Source of the DNA: JAMLHH01 sp035515235
GTDB lineage: Bacteria > Bacteroidota > Bacteroidia > Chitinophagales > JADIYW01
DNA length: 64,000 nucleotides
Direction of reading: 5' to 3'
NCBI GenBank assembly: GCA_035515235.1
Contig: DATJBS010000024.1
Location: forward strand, 8,735 to 72,734
Numbering within the stretch: position 1 is the first letter of the stretch; each line of letters starts with the position of its first letter. The notes below the pieces were generated by a model. That model made no database searches. It was not told the DNA's origin and saw only the letters and a program-made list of their open reading frames with translations. Below are positions 47,564-57,362 of the stretch, one piece after another. A program made the translations under genes and the position numbers.

Positions 47564-48199
47564 ATGAGAAAGCTACAAACACTATTCTTTTTTTCATTGA
47601 TGACTTTAATGATTTTTAGTTGTAAAAAAGATGAAGAAATTCCCAATTTGGATAAAAATGGATTAACTAAAGACATTACTAATTTCGTCCCAGATAGTAT
47701 TATCGAAAAAATGAAATCTTTTGGAATGCCCATCTATGGCGGTGAAAATCCACCCATGTTAACAGAAAACGGAAAAGAACTAAAATTTTTTGTAGATAAT
47801 TTTATACTGTTGAATAGCAATGTGCCCTCAGATTATCCAAATAAACAATTTAAGAACTATATTATCACTTTGAAAAATCAGGATAATAATTTTTTAAAAA
47901 TTGACTTCGAAAAAGTAAATGAAGATCTAACCTCTTTTTCTGTTGGGAAAGGTAGTTATATAGTAGGCAGTGAAAATAAATTTTCAATATTTGTAGAGGT
48001 ACATAATGTGCAGGAAAATACAGATTCGGAAGCGGACTTAGTGTTAGTTATTTCTGGTGAAAAAGGTTCTGAAGGTATTTTAAACTTCCATCAGGCTAAT
48101 TTTATGTTAAATGATTTTGGCGATAAAGCTAATGTATATATGAATGTTGGTCAAGGAAGAATCATCCGCGATACCGACGGTGTGTCAGAATACCGATAA
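47564..48199 (+). CDS. Hypothetical lipoprotein
   Basis: 211 residues with a lipoprotein signal (lipobox IFSC, Cys20, followed by KKDEE). The mature part is Asn/Asp-rich and beta-like. No family recognised. It follows the two-component genes by 170 bases and has its own terminator. Confidence 0.75.
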   Translation: MRKLQTLFFFSLMTLMIFSCKKDEEIPNLDKNGLTKDITNFVPDSIIEKMKSFGMPIYGGENPPMLTENGKELKFFVDNFILLNSNVPSDYPNKQFKNYIITLKNQDNNFLKIDFEKVNEDLTSFSVGKGSYIVGSENKFSIFVEVHNVQENTDSEADLVLVISGEKGSEGILNFHQANFMLNDFGDKANVYMNVGQGRIIRDTDGVSEYR

Positions 48200-48239
48200 G
48201 TTTTTTAAAAGAGTTTTACAGAGCTGTTAAAATATTTTG

Positions 48240-48268
48240 ACCGTTTGTCTTAGGCAAGCGGTTTTTTA
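48240..48268 (+). terminator. Terminator after the hypothetical lipoprotein gene
   Basis: ACCGTTTG (48240-48247) pairs with CAAGCGGT (48255-48262) with one wobble and is followed by TTTTTA. It sits between convergent genes and touches the uvrC stop. Confidence 0.8.
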
Positions 48269-50065
48269 TTGCTCCGACAAACCATTCAATAAAATCTCTG
48301 TTTTCTTTTTACCAATCAAATCTTCAATGATTTTTGGATCTGATTCTTTTATTTTCTTCACCGAACCTATTTTCTTCAGAAGCAATTCTGCTGTTTTTGG
48401 ACCAATTCCTGCGATGTCTGTCAAACCAGTTTTGATAGTTCCTTTAGATCTTTTATCTCTATGGAAAGTGATTGCAAATCGATGTGCTTCATTTCTAATA
48501 TGCTGTAAAACTTTGAGTGACTCCGATTTTTTATTGATATGTAACGGAAAGCTATCTCCAGGAAAATAAATCTCTTCCAATCTTTTAGCGATAGAGATGA
48601 CTTGTATTTTAGTGTCTAAATCCAATTGTCTTAAGCTTTCTACTGCCATTCCTAATTGACCTTTTCCTCCATCGATGACTATAAGTTGAGGCAGAGGTTC
48701 GTTTTCTTCTAATAATCGTTTGTACCTTCTGTAAACAATTTCCTTCATCGAATCAAAGTCGTTCGGACCTTCGACTGTTTTGATATTATAATGTCGGTAC
48801 TCTGATCGACTAGGTAAAGTGTTTTTGAAGACCACCATAGAAGCCACTGGAAAATATCCCTGAATATTAGAGTTGTCAAAACATTCGATATGATAAGGGA
48901 GTACTTTGAGTCTTAAATCTTCTTTCATGATTTGGAGCACTCTTTCCTCATTGGTGATATTTTTATTTTTCTTGATTTCGTTATTCTTAATGAAGAATGC
49001 ATTTTTATAGGCTAAATCTATCAGTTTTTTCTTGTCGCCCATTTTGGGAACATGATAAGAATATTCACCGATATGATTTTCTTCATCTAATTCAAATGGG
49101 AGAAGGATAGGATCGTTAGTGGTAGATTTTAAGATAATTTCCAGTACAGCTTGCTCTAAAAGATATTCTTTGGATTCTTCTAGTTTCCGTTGTATAATGA
49201 TGTTTTTCGTTTTGATGATAGTTCCTTCATATACGTACATATAATTGATAAAGGCTTTTTTCTCATCTTCATAATATCCAAAAATGTGGAAGTTGCCCAA
49301 TCCTGGATTAATGATATTGGTTTGTTCCATGTACTCATTCAGCGAGGAAAGCTTTTTTTTCCAATCTTCTGCAATTTCAAACTGTAGATTTTCGGCAGCT
49401 ACTTCCATGTGTTCTTTGATGACTTGTCTAATGACTTTAAGTTTGCCATTAAGAATCGCCCGAATTTCATCAATGTTTTTCAAATAGTCAGCTTCTGTTT
49501 GTTTCCCTTCACAAGGACCTAGACAGTTTCCAATATGATATTCTAAGCAAACTCTAAATTTTTTTTCTTGGATGTTTTTCTGAGTGAGGTTGAGGCCACA
49601 ATTCCTAATTGGATATATCGTTCTGACAAGTTCCATCAGAGATCTTACATGAAACAGAGAAGTGTAAGGACCAAAGTATTCAGATCCATCGTTGATATAT
49701 TGTCTAGTGAAATAAACTTTTGGAAAAGGCTCGTTAGTGATTTTTATAAACGGATAGCTCTTGTCATCCTTTAATGCAATATTATATTTAGGCTGATGTT
49801 CTTTGATGAGTGCATTTTCTAAAAGAAGTGCATCTCTTTCTGAATTGACGACATGATGTTGAATGTCTGCAATCTTGCGAACTAAAACTCTAGTTTTATT
49901 ATTATGCTGAGCATCACTTCTAAAATAACTTGTAACTCTCTTTTTTAGATTTTTTGCTTTCCCTATATATAATATAGTCCCTTCTTTATCGTAATAGCGA
50001 TAAATACCTGGTAATTCTGGAAGAGCATTGACTAACTCCTCAATATTTAGGAGTGGAGGTTTCAT
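48266..50065 (-). CDS. uvrC: UvrABC excinuclease subunit C
   Basis: Makes the two incisions of nucleotide excision repair. 599 residues: GIY-YIG domain (PGIYRYYDKEGTILYIGKA, about 19-37), UvrB-interaction region near 200, the RNase H-like 5' nuclease with VIDGGKGQLGMA, and a C-terminal helix-hairpin-helix (DIAGIGPKTAELLL). Shares one base with the PBP1A gene upstream. Confidence 0.96.
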   Translation of the reverse strand: MKPPLLNIEELVNALPELPGIYRYYDKEGTILYIGKAKNLKKRVTSYFRSDAQHNNKTRVLVRKIADIQHHVVNSERDALLLENALIKEHQPKYNIALKDDKSYPFIKITNEPFPKVYFTRQYINDGSEYFGPYTSLFHVRSLMELVRTIYPIRNCGLNLTQKNIQEKKFRVCLEYHIGNCLGPCEGKQTEADYLKNIDEIRAILNGKLKVIRQVIKEHMEVAAENLQFEIAEDWKKKLSSLNEYMEQTNIINPGLGNFHIFGYYEDEKKAFINYMYVYEGTIIKTKNIIIQRKLEESKEYLLEQAVLEIILKSTTNDPILLPFELDEENHIGEYSYHVPKMGDKKKLIDLAYKNAFFIKNNEIKKNKNITNEERVLQIMKEDLRLKVLPYHIECFDNSNIQGYFPVASMVVFKNTLPSRSEYRHYNIKTVEGPNDFDSMKEIVYRRYKRLLEENEPLPQLIVIDGGKGQLGMAVESLRQLDLDTKIQVISIAKRLEEIYFPGDSFPLHINKKSESLKVLQHIRNEAHRFAITFHRDKRSKGTIKTGLTDIAGIGPKTAELLLKKIGSVKKIKESDPKIIEDLIGKKKTEILLNGLSEQ

Positions 50066-52272
50066 TAATCATTAAATTGACTTTCTAAACTCATTTCCTC
50101 TAAAGGTACAAAACCTTCATAGTAATTATCAGCATCGTCTTGACACACATTTTTTACTAATGTAGTGTCTGATGGCGTAAAGAACTTAGCAGTCTCAATA
50201 TCTTTGAATGCGGCATTTTTGACTACTTTTTGGAAGAAATTTCCCCAAATCGGTAAAGCTGCTGATGCTCCTTGTCCTAAATAAGTCGTTTTAAATCTTA
50301 AAAATTGTTCGTCATTTCCTACCCAAACTCCGGCGACAAGATTAGGAGTATAGCCCATGAACCATGCGTCTACGTTCTTATTGGTAGTACCTGTTTTTCC
50401 TGCCATTTGAAGATCACCCATATTGTAATTTCTCTTCAATCTATTACCAGTTCCTCCAGGTTCTATGACTCCTTTCATCAGGTCTATCATTTTATAGGCC
50501 GTATTATTTCCAAAAGCTTCGACTCTTTTAGAGACAAATAGTTTGATTAAGTTTTTGTTTTTGTCTTCGATTCTAGTGAGCATGATAGGTTCTGTTCTAA
50601 TTCCACCAGATGGGAAACAGCTGTAAACAGTCATCATTTCATATAAAGAAATATCACCAGCTCCTAAAGCGATTGCAGGATATGCAGGCAGTTTTGTTTG
50701 TATACCCATTCTTTCACCCATATCTACCATGGCGGAAGCTCCGAGGTTTTGTACCAAATACGCAGCACAACCATTATCAGAAGTGGCTAAGCATTTTTTA
50801 AGGGATTTGTATCCACCCGAACCTGTTACAGACCAGTTGCCAATAGTGACAGTACCAGCAGGAACAGAAATACATGGAGACCAACCATTGTCGATGGCTA
50901 AAGTGTATAGAACAGGCTTGTATGTAGATCCTACTTGACGCTTGGTGTTGATATTGACGTGGTCAAATTTGAAGTATTTGAAATCTATACCACCTACCCA
51001 AGCTCGCACATGTCCATTTTCAGGATCCATCGCCATAAATCCTGTCTGTAAAAACAACATATGATATTTGATAGAATCCAATGGAGTCATAATAGTATCT
51101 ATTTCTCCTTTCCAAGAGAATACTTTCATCTTAGTTTTAGTATTGAAGCTCTCATCAATTTCGGTATTGCTCATGCCAGCATCTTTAGATCTTCTGTATC
51201 TATCTGAACTTCTTTTGGTCAATGCTAATCTTTCTTTGCCTATACCTTTCTCAAAAATATCTGAACCTTTGTATTGATTTGAAAACAGTTTTTGATAAGA
51301 AGACAAATGTTCTTTGACTGATTCTTCTGCATATCTCTGCATTCTTGAATCTATCGTAGTATATATTTTCAATCCATCTTTATAGATATCGTAAGTTGAG
51401 CCATCTTGTTTAGGATTCTCTTTAAAGTACTTCTTCAAATCTTGCGCTAATACTTCTCTAAAATATGGTGCTAATCCTTCTACGTGACTGATAGGAGTGA
51501 AGTCAAGAATGATATCTTTTTTACTTAAATCATCGTATTGGTTTTGAGTGAGGTAATTATTTTTTACCATTTGACTCATCACCACATTTCTTCTTCGTTT
51601 AGAATCATTAGGATTTCGAACAGGATTGTATGCACTTGGAGCTTTAAGCATTCCTACTAAAACCGCAGATTCAATGATATCAAGATCTTTCGGTTTTTTA
51701 TTAAAATATACTTGCGCAGCACTATGAACGCCTACTGCATGATTGACAAAATCTACAGTATTGAAATACATGGCAATGATTTCATCTTTCGTATATCTTC
51801 TTTCTAGTTGTATAGAAATGATGTATTCTTGAGCTTTTTCTATTATTCTTTTAAAAATACTTCTGTGGCCTGCTTTATTGAACATGTTTTTAGCAAGCTG
51901 TTGCGTAATTGTACTTCCTCCACCTTCACTACCCAATAAAAATATCGCCCTGAAAGTAGCTCTTAAATCAATGCCTGAATGATTGTAAAAACGTTCATCT
52001 TCTGTTGCTACTAATGCATGTACTAAATTTTCGGAAAGGTCTTTAAATTCAATATTGGTACGATTGTCTATATAGTACTTTCCAATCATCACTCCATCTG
52101 AAGAATAGATTTCTGATGCGAGATTAGATTTAGGGTTTTCAAGCTCTTCTATATCAGGAAGTTTACCGAATATGCCAAAGCTTGTCAATGTAAAAAACAA
52201 GATGATGCACAATACTCCGATTCCATATCCTTTCCAAAGTAACTTGGTATTAAAACTCAATTGATTTTTCAT
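50065..52272 (-). CDS. Class A penicillin-binding protein (PBP1A-like)
   Basis: Bifunctional peptidoglycan synthase. 735 residues, one N-terminal membrane helix (about 13-35), glycosyltransferase domain with catalytic Glu91 in ATEDERF and GGSTITQQLAKN, and a transpeptidase domain with Ser449 in STYK (449-452), SDN (TSDNG) and KTG at 626-628. Its start overlaps the stop of the TPR gene by 4 bases. Confidence 0.95.
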   Translation of the reverse strand: MKNQLSFNTKLLWKGYGIGVLCIILFFTLTSFGIFGKLPDIEELENPKSNLASEIYSSDGVMIGKYYIDNRTNIEFKDLSENLVHALVATEDERFYNHSGIDLRATFRAIFLLGSEGGGSTITQQLAKNMFNKAGHRSIFKRIIEKAQEYIISIQLERRYTKDEIIAMYFNTVDFVNHAVGVHSAAQVYFNKKPKDLDIIESAVLVGMLKAPSAYNPVRNPNDSKRRRNVVMSQMVKNNYLTQNQYDDLSKKDIILDFTPISHVEGLAPYFREVLAQDLKKYFKENPKQDGSTYDIYKDGLKIYTTIDSRMQRYAEESVKEHLSSYQKLFSNQYKGSDIFEKGIGKERLALTKRSSDRYRRSKDAGMSNTEIDESFNTKTKMKVFSWKGEIDTIMTPLDSIKYHMLFLQTGFMAMDPENGHVRAWVGGIDFKYFKFDHVNINTKRQVGSTYKPVLYTLAIDNGWSPCISVPAGTVTIGNWSVTGSGGYKSLKKCLATSDNGCAAYLVQNLGASAMVDMGERMGIQTKLPAYPAIALGAGDISLYEMMTVYSCFPSGGIRTEPIMLTRIEDKNKNLIKLFVSKRVEAFGNNTAYKMIDLMKGVIEPGGTGNRLKRNYNMGDLQMAGKTGTTNKNVDAWFMGYTPNLVAGVWVGNDEQFLRFKTTYLGQGASAALPIWGNFFQKVVKNAAFKDIETAKFFTPSDTTLVKNVCQDDADNYYEGFVPLEEMSLESQFND

Positions 52273-55200
52273 TTATAATTTTCTTGATAGAATAATTGGT
52301 ATTCTTCTAAGTTTTTGTTGCTAAACAATTCTTTGAAATTGTCTTGCGAAATTAGGAGTATTTCTGCGTTTATTACAGCGTCTTTAATAGTTAAGTTTTC
52401 TGAATTTTTGATAATATCTTTAGCGCTTTTTGCAGCTTCTATATCGTTGAATTTTTTAATGAGCAACAACGGTGTTTTAGAATCTAAATAGGAATTGCTC
52501 CCTCGAATTCTTTGATTTGGAAAAACTTCTTCCATTTCAGAATTAATCGCTTCTACCAAAGTAGCATTGTTTAATTTGCGATCATTCAATAAAATCATAA
52601 TAAAATGAAATTTGTCATCTAATTTAAATCTTATATTATCGTCAATTAGTTTTATCTCTTCAATTTTAGAGGGTTCTTTTTGAGTGAGTTTCATAAAAGA
52701 GCTGAGATAGATTTTGGCTTGAGCCGCTTCTGGAGTATTAGGGTATAATTTAATAATAGTTTCTAATGTTTTCTTATACTCTTCTTTTTCACCTAATTGA
52801 CCTAAACTCAAAGCTTCTAAAAAATTAATTTTAGGAAATAATGAATTGCTCTGAGGGAATTTTTGATAAAAATCTAATTTCCCTTTTAAGACTTCATCAT
52901 ACTTTCCGTTTTGGTATAATTCATAAAGACCTTCATAATATTGCTCAGCTTGAGAACTGGATTTTTCATCTTTCTTGACGTATTTAACCTCTCTGTTTTT
53001 AAGAATTTTTTGAGTCAATTCATGATCAGGATATTTTTCAATCAATAGTTCTGCGATTTTTTCAGCAGCCTTCATTTGATCCAATTCTGTAAAAATCAGC
53101 ATTTTAGTATAATAAGCTTTAGGCACTAAAGTGTGATCGGGAAAGCGTTGAATTAAACTGTCTAAATATCTGATTGCCGCTTGGGAATCTTTCAAATCAT
53201 AGAAAAAGTAATTTGCTCTTTTGAGGTAGCTTTCTGCTATAATATTATGACTAGCTTCTATTTCTTCGTCTGTAGATGGAATATTAAGCACAGGAACTAA
53301 AACTGGTGCAGATGCCGTATCTCTTAGTTTTTTGACAATATCTGTGATTCCTAAAGTGTTTTGTTGAATAGCTTCTGCTCTTCTCCAATCATTGATATAG
53401 GGCCTTTCTCCCCAAGTCTGTTTAAACTCATTGAATCCTTTTGTTCTGGAGTCAACATTATAAAAATACCATTGACCTTTACTAGTATACTGATCAGGAG
53501 AACTGTTGAAATTTGAATTGCTACCTATTCCTGCGGAGACATAAGTTGCATCATCTCCACTCATAGCATTGTTTTTTCTTCTGCTTTTACGCTCGACCTT
53601 ATTCTGGTCTTTGATGTATTGTGCTAATTCTTCTCTTGTTAATTGTGAGAGATAAAGCAAGGAGTCTTGTTGAAATGCTTTGTCTTGTTGTTCAACTATA
53701 TTTTTTAAAGGATTGACTATTGTAGTGAGTCTCTTTTTTAGAACAGAATCGATTTTTACGAATGAGCTTGCACTATCATAATACTTATGAGCATTTTTGT
53801 ACAAGTATTGGTCATAAGCGATATCTCCAAGTTTAGAAAGCGCTTTAGCATTTTGACTAGGCATCGCTGAAGTATAAGTGATAGCTTTTTCAAGGTTTTT
53901 GATGGCTTGAGTAGTATCGCCATTTTGGAGAGCTAATTCTGCCAAAATATATAAAGCTTGATCTCCAACGGCTTTACTTTTTGTGAATTTCTTAAAAGCA
54001 TGAATGATTTCTGTAGTATCTTCTTGACCTACTTTTCCAGTTTCGACTAATTGATACATTTTTGCTAAAGAATTGTAGCTAACTTTTTCATCTTTCGCTT
54101 TTTTAAATAATTCTTTATAAATCTCATAAGCATGCTGTGGAGATGCATCAGTAGTCAATTGAGCTAAAAGGAAGTTGTAATAATTTTTCTCTTTTTTCTT
54201 TTTGATAAATGGAATAGCTTCTTCAAGAGCTTCCGCTGCAAACTTGATTTGACCAGTATTATAAAAATAGTAAGAGCGAACGATATGAATATCTTTCAAT
54301 TGTTTTTTTCTGAGTTTGACCAATGTTTTAGAATATTCAACAATACTTTCTGCATCAGCGTAATTCTTCTGCTTGATGAATGTTTTGGTCATCCAAACTA
54401 ATGCTTCCGGCCTACTTTGTAAATGTTTAATCTTTTCCCACAGTGTCAATTTATGTATTGTCTCTAGTTGTTTTTGGGTCAAGCTGTCTTCTACGTTTCC
54501 AGCTTCGAGTTTATCTTTAGTGTATTGAAGTGCTTTTACCTTTTGTTCTGCTTTTTTAAGCTCTGCAGCACTGCCACCTTTTCCTTTACCATCAATAGTG
54601 ATTCCTTCAGAAATTTTATCTAAAATATTAGAAGTAGAGTTTTTCTTTTTCTTTTCAGGTTTTGGAGAACTGCTAGAAGCGTTGGACGAATTGCTAGGTG
54701 GCTTATAAGTTCCTTTCGCTTTCTGCTTCAGCATTTTTTGCTTTGCTTTTATTTTACGTTGAAGCTCTTTCTCTTTTGCTTTGGCAACAGCTTCCATCCT
54801 CTTCTTTTTATCTTCCGCAGATTTGGCGGTTTGTATTTCTTTTTCCTTTTGTTTTTTATCTAATTCCTTTTTTTTGTCATTAGCTATTTTATTCATTTCC
54901 TTCTGACGAGCACCTTTTGCTTTAAGGATATCTTTTTGAGAAATAGCAGCTTTTTTACTGTTGAATTTTCCTCTCAATGCAGTAGATACATATTGGAAAT
55001 TTACTAAAGCACTATCCATCTCTCCTTTGAGAAAATATGCTTTCCCTAATAAAGTATAGCAATCATCTTTCCATCTAGAATAATCATGTCTTTGAAGAGT
55101 GACTCCTGTTTTGATAATAATCTGCTGTAGCTGACCAGAATTAGCTTTGAGCGAAGGAGGGATATCATGAAAATAATAAGGTAGAGTATCTTGATAATCT

Positions 55201-55460
55201 ATAATAGCAACTCTCTCATGAGCTTTTAACATCTCATCATAGATTTGCTTGGCATTGAAGTAATAATTATTCCGCGTGGTGACATCGTCCCACCCCTTTT
55301 TCAATATACTGACCTCCTTTTTCTTCTTGCTTTTTTTTGAAGTTTGTGCATTCAAAGCATTGCCTTGGAAGAGGAAGCAGTATAAAACTGAAATTATTAA
55401 TCCTATATTTAACCACTTATGGTGGGACATCATTCTTTTTGTTCGCTTTAAGTAACGCAA
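52269..55460 (-). CDS. SprE/PorW-like TPR protein (type IX secretion/gliding related)
   Basis: 1063 residues. An N-terminal signal or anchor (about 17-35) is followed by NNYYFNAKQIYDEML, HDYSRWKDDCYTLLGKAYF and a run of TPR-like repeats. A Lys/Glu-rich coiled coil occupies about 175-290. The pattern S-x-W-x-DD-x-x-x-LLGKA is that of SprE/PorW proteins of the type IX secretion system, but no lipobox is visible and the match is partial. In an operon with PBP1A and uvrC, which suggests an envelope role. Start may be Met10 or Met11 instead. Confidence 0.65.
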   Translation of the reverse strand: MRYLKRTKRMMSHHKWLNIGLIISVLYCFLFQGNALNAQTSKKSKKKKEVSILKKGWDDVTTRNNYYFNAKQIYDEMLKAHERVAIIDYQDTLPYYFHDIPPSLKANSGQLQQIIIKTGVTLQRHDYSRWKDDCYTLLGKAYFLKGEMDSALVNFQYVSTALRGKFNSKKAAISQKDILKAKGARQKEMNKIANDKKKELDKKQKEKEIQTAKSAEDKKKRMEAVAKAKEKELQRKIKAKQKMLKQKAKGTYKPPSNSSNASSSSPKPEKKKKNSTSNILDKISEGITIDGKGKGGSAAELKKAEQKVKALQYTKDKLEAGNVEDSLTQKQLETIHKLTLWEKIKHLQSRPEALVWMTKTFIKQKNYADAESIVEYSKTLVKLRKKQLKDIHIVRSYYFYNTGQIKFAAEALEEAIPFIKKKKEKNYYNFLLAQLTTDASPQHAYEIYKELFKKAKDEKVSYNSLAKMYQLVETGKVGQEDTTEIIHAFKKFTKSKAVGDQALYILAELALQNGDTTQAIKNLEKAITYTSAMPSQNAKALSKLGDIAYDQYLYKNAHKYYDSASSFVKIDSVLKKRLTTIVNPLKNIVEQQDKAFQQDSLLYLSQLTREELAQYIKDQNKVERKSRRKNNAMSGDDATYVSAGIGSNSNFNSSPDQYTSKGQWYFYNVDSRTKGFNEFKQTWGERPYINDWRRAEAIQQNTLGITDIVKKLRDTASAPVLVPVLNIPSTDEEIEASHNIIAESYLKRANYFFYDLKDSQAAIRYLDSLIQRFPDHTLVPKAYYTKMLIFTELDQMKAAEKIAELLIEKYPDHELTQKILKNREVKYVKKDEKSSSQAEQYYEGLYELYQNGKYDEVLKGKLDFYQKFPQSNSLFPKINFLEALSLGQLGEKEEYKKTLETIIKLYPNTPEAAQAKIYLSSFMKLTQKEPSKIEEIKLIDDNIRFKLDDKFHFIMILLNDRKLNNATLVEAINSEMEEVFPNQRIRGSNSYLDSKTPLLLIKKFNDIEAAKSAKDIIKNSENLTIKDAVINAEILLISQDNFKELFSNKNLEEYQLFYQENYK

Positions 55461-55514
55461 TTTCTCAATTTTATTTTACTTTTCCATTTTTGGAAGTACC
55501 ATAAATAAAATAAC

Positions 55515-56375
55515 ATGAAAAATGATACCAATCAAAAGAAAGGTTTCTTCAAAAATATCAAATCATTATATAGGTTTCAAATTATTGATACAAATAATTA
55601 TGAAGTCAAATGGGTGATTGAAATGAGCAAACTCAATATGTTTGTATTGGGTTGGATTTGCATTTTCGTGTTACTTTTTTTAGCTTTTTTGTTTTTTGCT
55701 TTGACTCCATTGCGTTATTTATTACCGGGATATGTCGGTACAAATGCGACGGAAAAAAGAGAAATGATAGACTTGAGGGTGAAGACAGATGCATTAGAAG
55801 AAAAGATAAATCTTTACGACCAATATATATCCAATATTCAGAGCGTAATCAATGATAGTATAGGTTTGCATTCGGATTATTTACAAAGTTCAGATCGAAC
55901 TACATCTGATAGTGCTTATTACTTTCCGGAGGCGAGCAAATTTGAGGTCACTTATCGGAAAGATTTTGAGAAATTATTGAGTGGTGATCAAGCGGAAGAA
56001 AAGTCAGGATCGGTATTTATTCTAAAAAATATGCACCTGCCTGCAGAAGGGAAACCTATTATAAAAGAAGAGTCGGATAAGTATTCTAAAACGCTTAAGA
56101 TCAAAGCAAAAGGCGATGCGAGTGTTTATTCAGTATTGCCAGGAGTAATTATTGCACAATATTCTATAGGTGGTCAAAAACATATTTTTATCCAACATGA
56201 TTATAATATTTTGAGTATTTACAAATTTGAAGGTATATTAAAATTGGAAAAAGGAGAAAAGGTGATTTTGGGACAATTAGTAGGAGTAATGAGCGAAGAA
56301 GGGGAAGATGTTTTATCTTTCGATTTGTGGGAAGGAACAGAACCTATAGCTGCAGGACAATTTTTCAAATTCTAA
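55515..56375 (+). CDS. Membrane-anchored degenerate M23-like protein
   Basis: 286 residues: membrane helix (about 41-70), coiled coil (about 80-115) and a C-terminal LytM/M23-like fold. In active M23 enzymes an HxxxD and an HxH motif bind zinc; here the end reads VLSFDLWEGTEPIAAGQF where HLHFEIW would stand, so the metal site appears lost. It precedes a bactofilin gene by 9 bases, an arrangement known for M23 proteins that work with bactofilins in cell-shape control. Probably a non-enzymatic partner. Confidence 0.75.
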   Translation: MKNDTNQKKGFFKNIKSLYRFQIIDTNNYEVKWVIEMSKLNMFVLGWICIFVLLFLAFLFFALTPLRYLLPGYVGTNATEKREMIDLRVKTDALEEKINLYDQYISNIQSVINDSIGLHSDYLQSSDRTTSDSAYYFPEASKFEVTYRKDFEKLLSGDQAEEKSGSVFILKNMHLPAEGKPIIKEESDKYSKTLKIKAKGDASVYSVLPGVIIAQYSIGGQKHIFIQHDYNILSIYKFEGILKLEKGEKVILGQLVGVMSEEGEDVLSFDLWEGTEPIAAGQFFKF

Positions 56376-56384
56376 AGAGAAACA

Positions 56385-56771
56385 ATGTTTAAGTCAAAAA
56401 TAACTAAGAAAAATGTTGTCAATGCCGGAGGAGGAACCGTTGTAGCTAATCGAATCAACCAAGACTGTTCCATCAATGGTACTATTGTATCTACAACAGA
56501 TATCAGAATCGATGGCACTATCCATGGTAGTGTAAGCAGTGAAGCTAAAGTAGTGATTGGCCCGACTGGAAAAGTCATTGGTGATATTCAATGCGTAGAT
56601 TTGACCGTAGAAGGATCTGTCGAAGGCAATATTCATGTTTCAAGAACTTTGTATTTCAGAAAGACTTCCCAAATAGGTCCACATCTAGCAAAATTTCAAA
56701 AAATTATTATTGAAGAAGGAGCCACATTACAATGCCAACTTCTTCCTTTAGAAAACCTATCAAATACTTAA
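56385..56771 (+). CDS. Bactofilin (polymer-forming cytoskeletal protein)
   Basis: 128 residues with the regular six-residue hydrophobic rhythm of a beta-helix: NGTIVSTTDIRIDGTIHGSV, GKVIGDIQCVDLTVEGSVEG. Bactofilins self-assemble without nucleotide and position cell wall enzymes. Coupled to the M23-like gene upstream and 1 base from atpZ. Confidence 0.9.
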   Translation: MFKSKITKKNVVNAGGGTVVANRINQDCSINGTIVSTTDIRIDGTIHGSVSSEAKVVIGPTGKVIGDIQCVDLTVEGSVEGNIHVSRTLYFRKTSQIGPHLAKFQKIIIEEGATLQCQLLPLENLSNT

Positions 56772-56772
56772 A

Positions 56773-56985
56773 ATGACACGACGACCTGATGAAAAAAAAG
56801 CTTTTAATTCCTGGGTAAGATATTCAGCGATAGGCACAGAGATGTTCGCTGCCGTATTTATTGGTGCTTTCGGCGGTATGAAAATAGATGAATGGATGGG
56901 CAATGAAAGTCCTATAGCAACAGTAGTGCTATTGCTACTTGGACTAGGTGCTGCATTTTATTTAGTGTATAAACAAATCAAGTGA
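56773..56985 (+). CDS. atpZ: AtpZ/AtpI family protein
   Basis: 70 residues, two membrane helices (AAVFIGAFGGMKID and VVLLLLGLGAAFYLV). AtpZ-type proteins accompany F0F1 ATP synthase operons and help assembly or Mg transport. Here it is separated from any atp gene visible in the window. Overlaps the next gene by 4 bases. Confidence 0.85.
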   Translation: MTRRPDEKKAFNSWVRYSAIGTEMFAAVFIGAFGGMKIDEWMGNESPIATVVLLLLGLGAAFYLVYKQIK

Positions 56986-57362
56986 AAGGCTCTTTTCAAA
57001 AAACTACGCTTACCTATTTCTTGATTTGGTGCTTGCTATTTGCTTTGGGAAATATTAATTGGATGGATAATAATTATCCTATTCAATTTTTCACACTAAG
57101 GTTAGGCATAGTTTCTTTAGCTGTTTTAATCGTGCAGTGGTGGTGGGGAACAGGTGAGCGAGCCAACTCCTCCCAATCCATATTAATTACGATGTCAGCT
57201 TATGGACTGAAAATGTTTATCTGTACGGTGATCTTCATTTATTATTTTCATTTTAATAGAGAAAATAAAGAAATCTCTGTGATGTCCGGATTTTTAATCT
57301 TCTTTTTATTCTCCTTGTTAGAAGTGACGTACGGATTAAAATTGACAAAGAAAAAAGATTAG
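56982..57362 (+). CDS. Small membrane protein, AtpI-position, family uncertain
   Basis: 126 residues, four membrane helices. Its first codon is GTG, overlapping atpZ by 4 bases. In related Bacteroidota a protein of this size and topology sits between atpZ and atpB. I infer a link to the ATP synthase, but atpB does not follow here. Confidence 0.65.
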   Translation: MKGSFQKTTLTYFLIWCLLFALGNINWMDNNYPIQFFTLRLGIVSLAVLIVQWWWGTGERANSSQSILITMSAYGLKMFICTVIFIYYFHFNRENKEISVMSGFLIFFLFSLLEVTYGLKLTKKKD

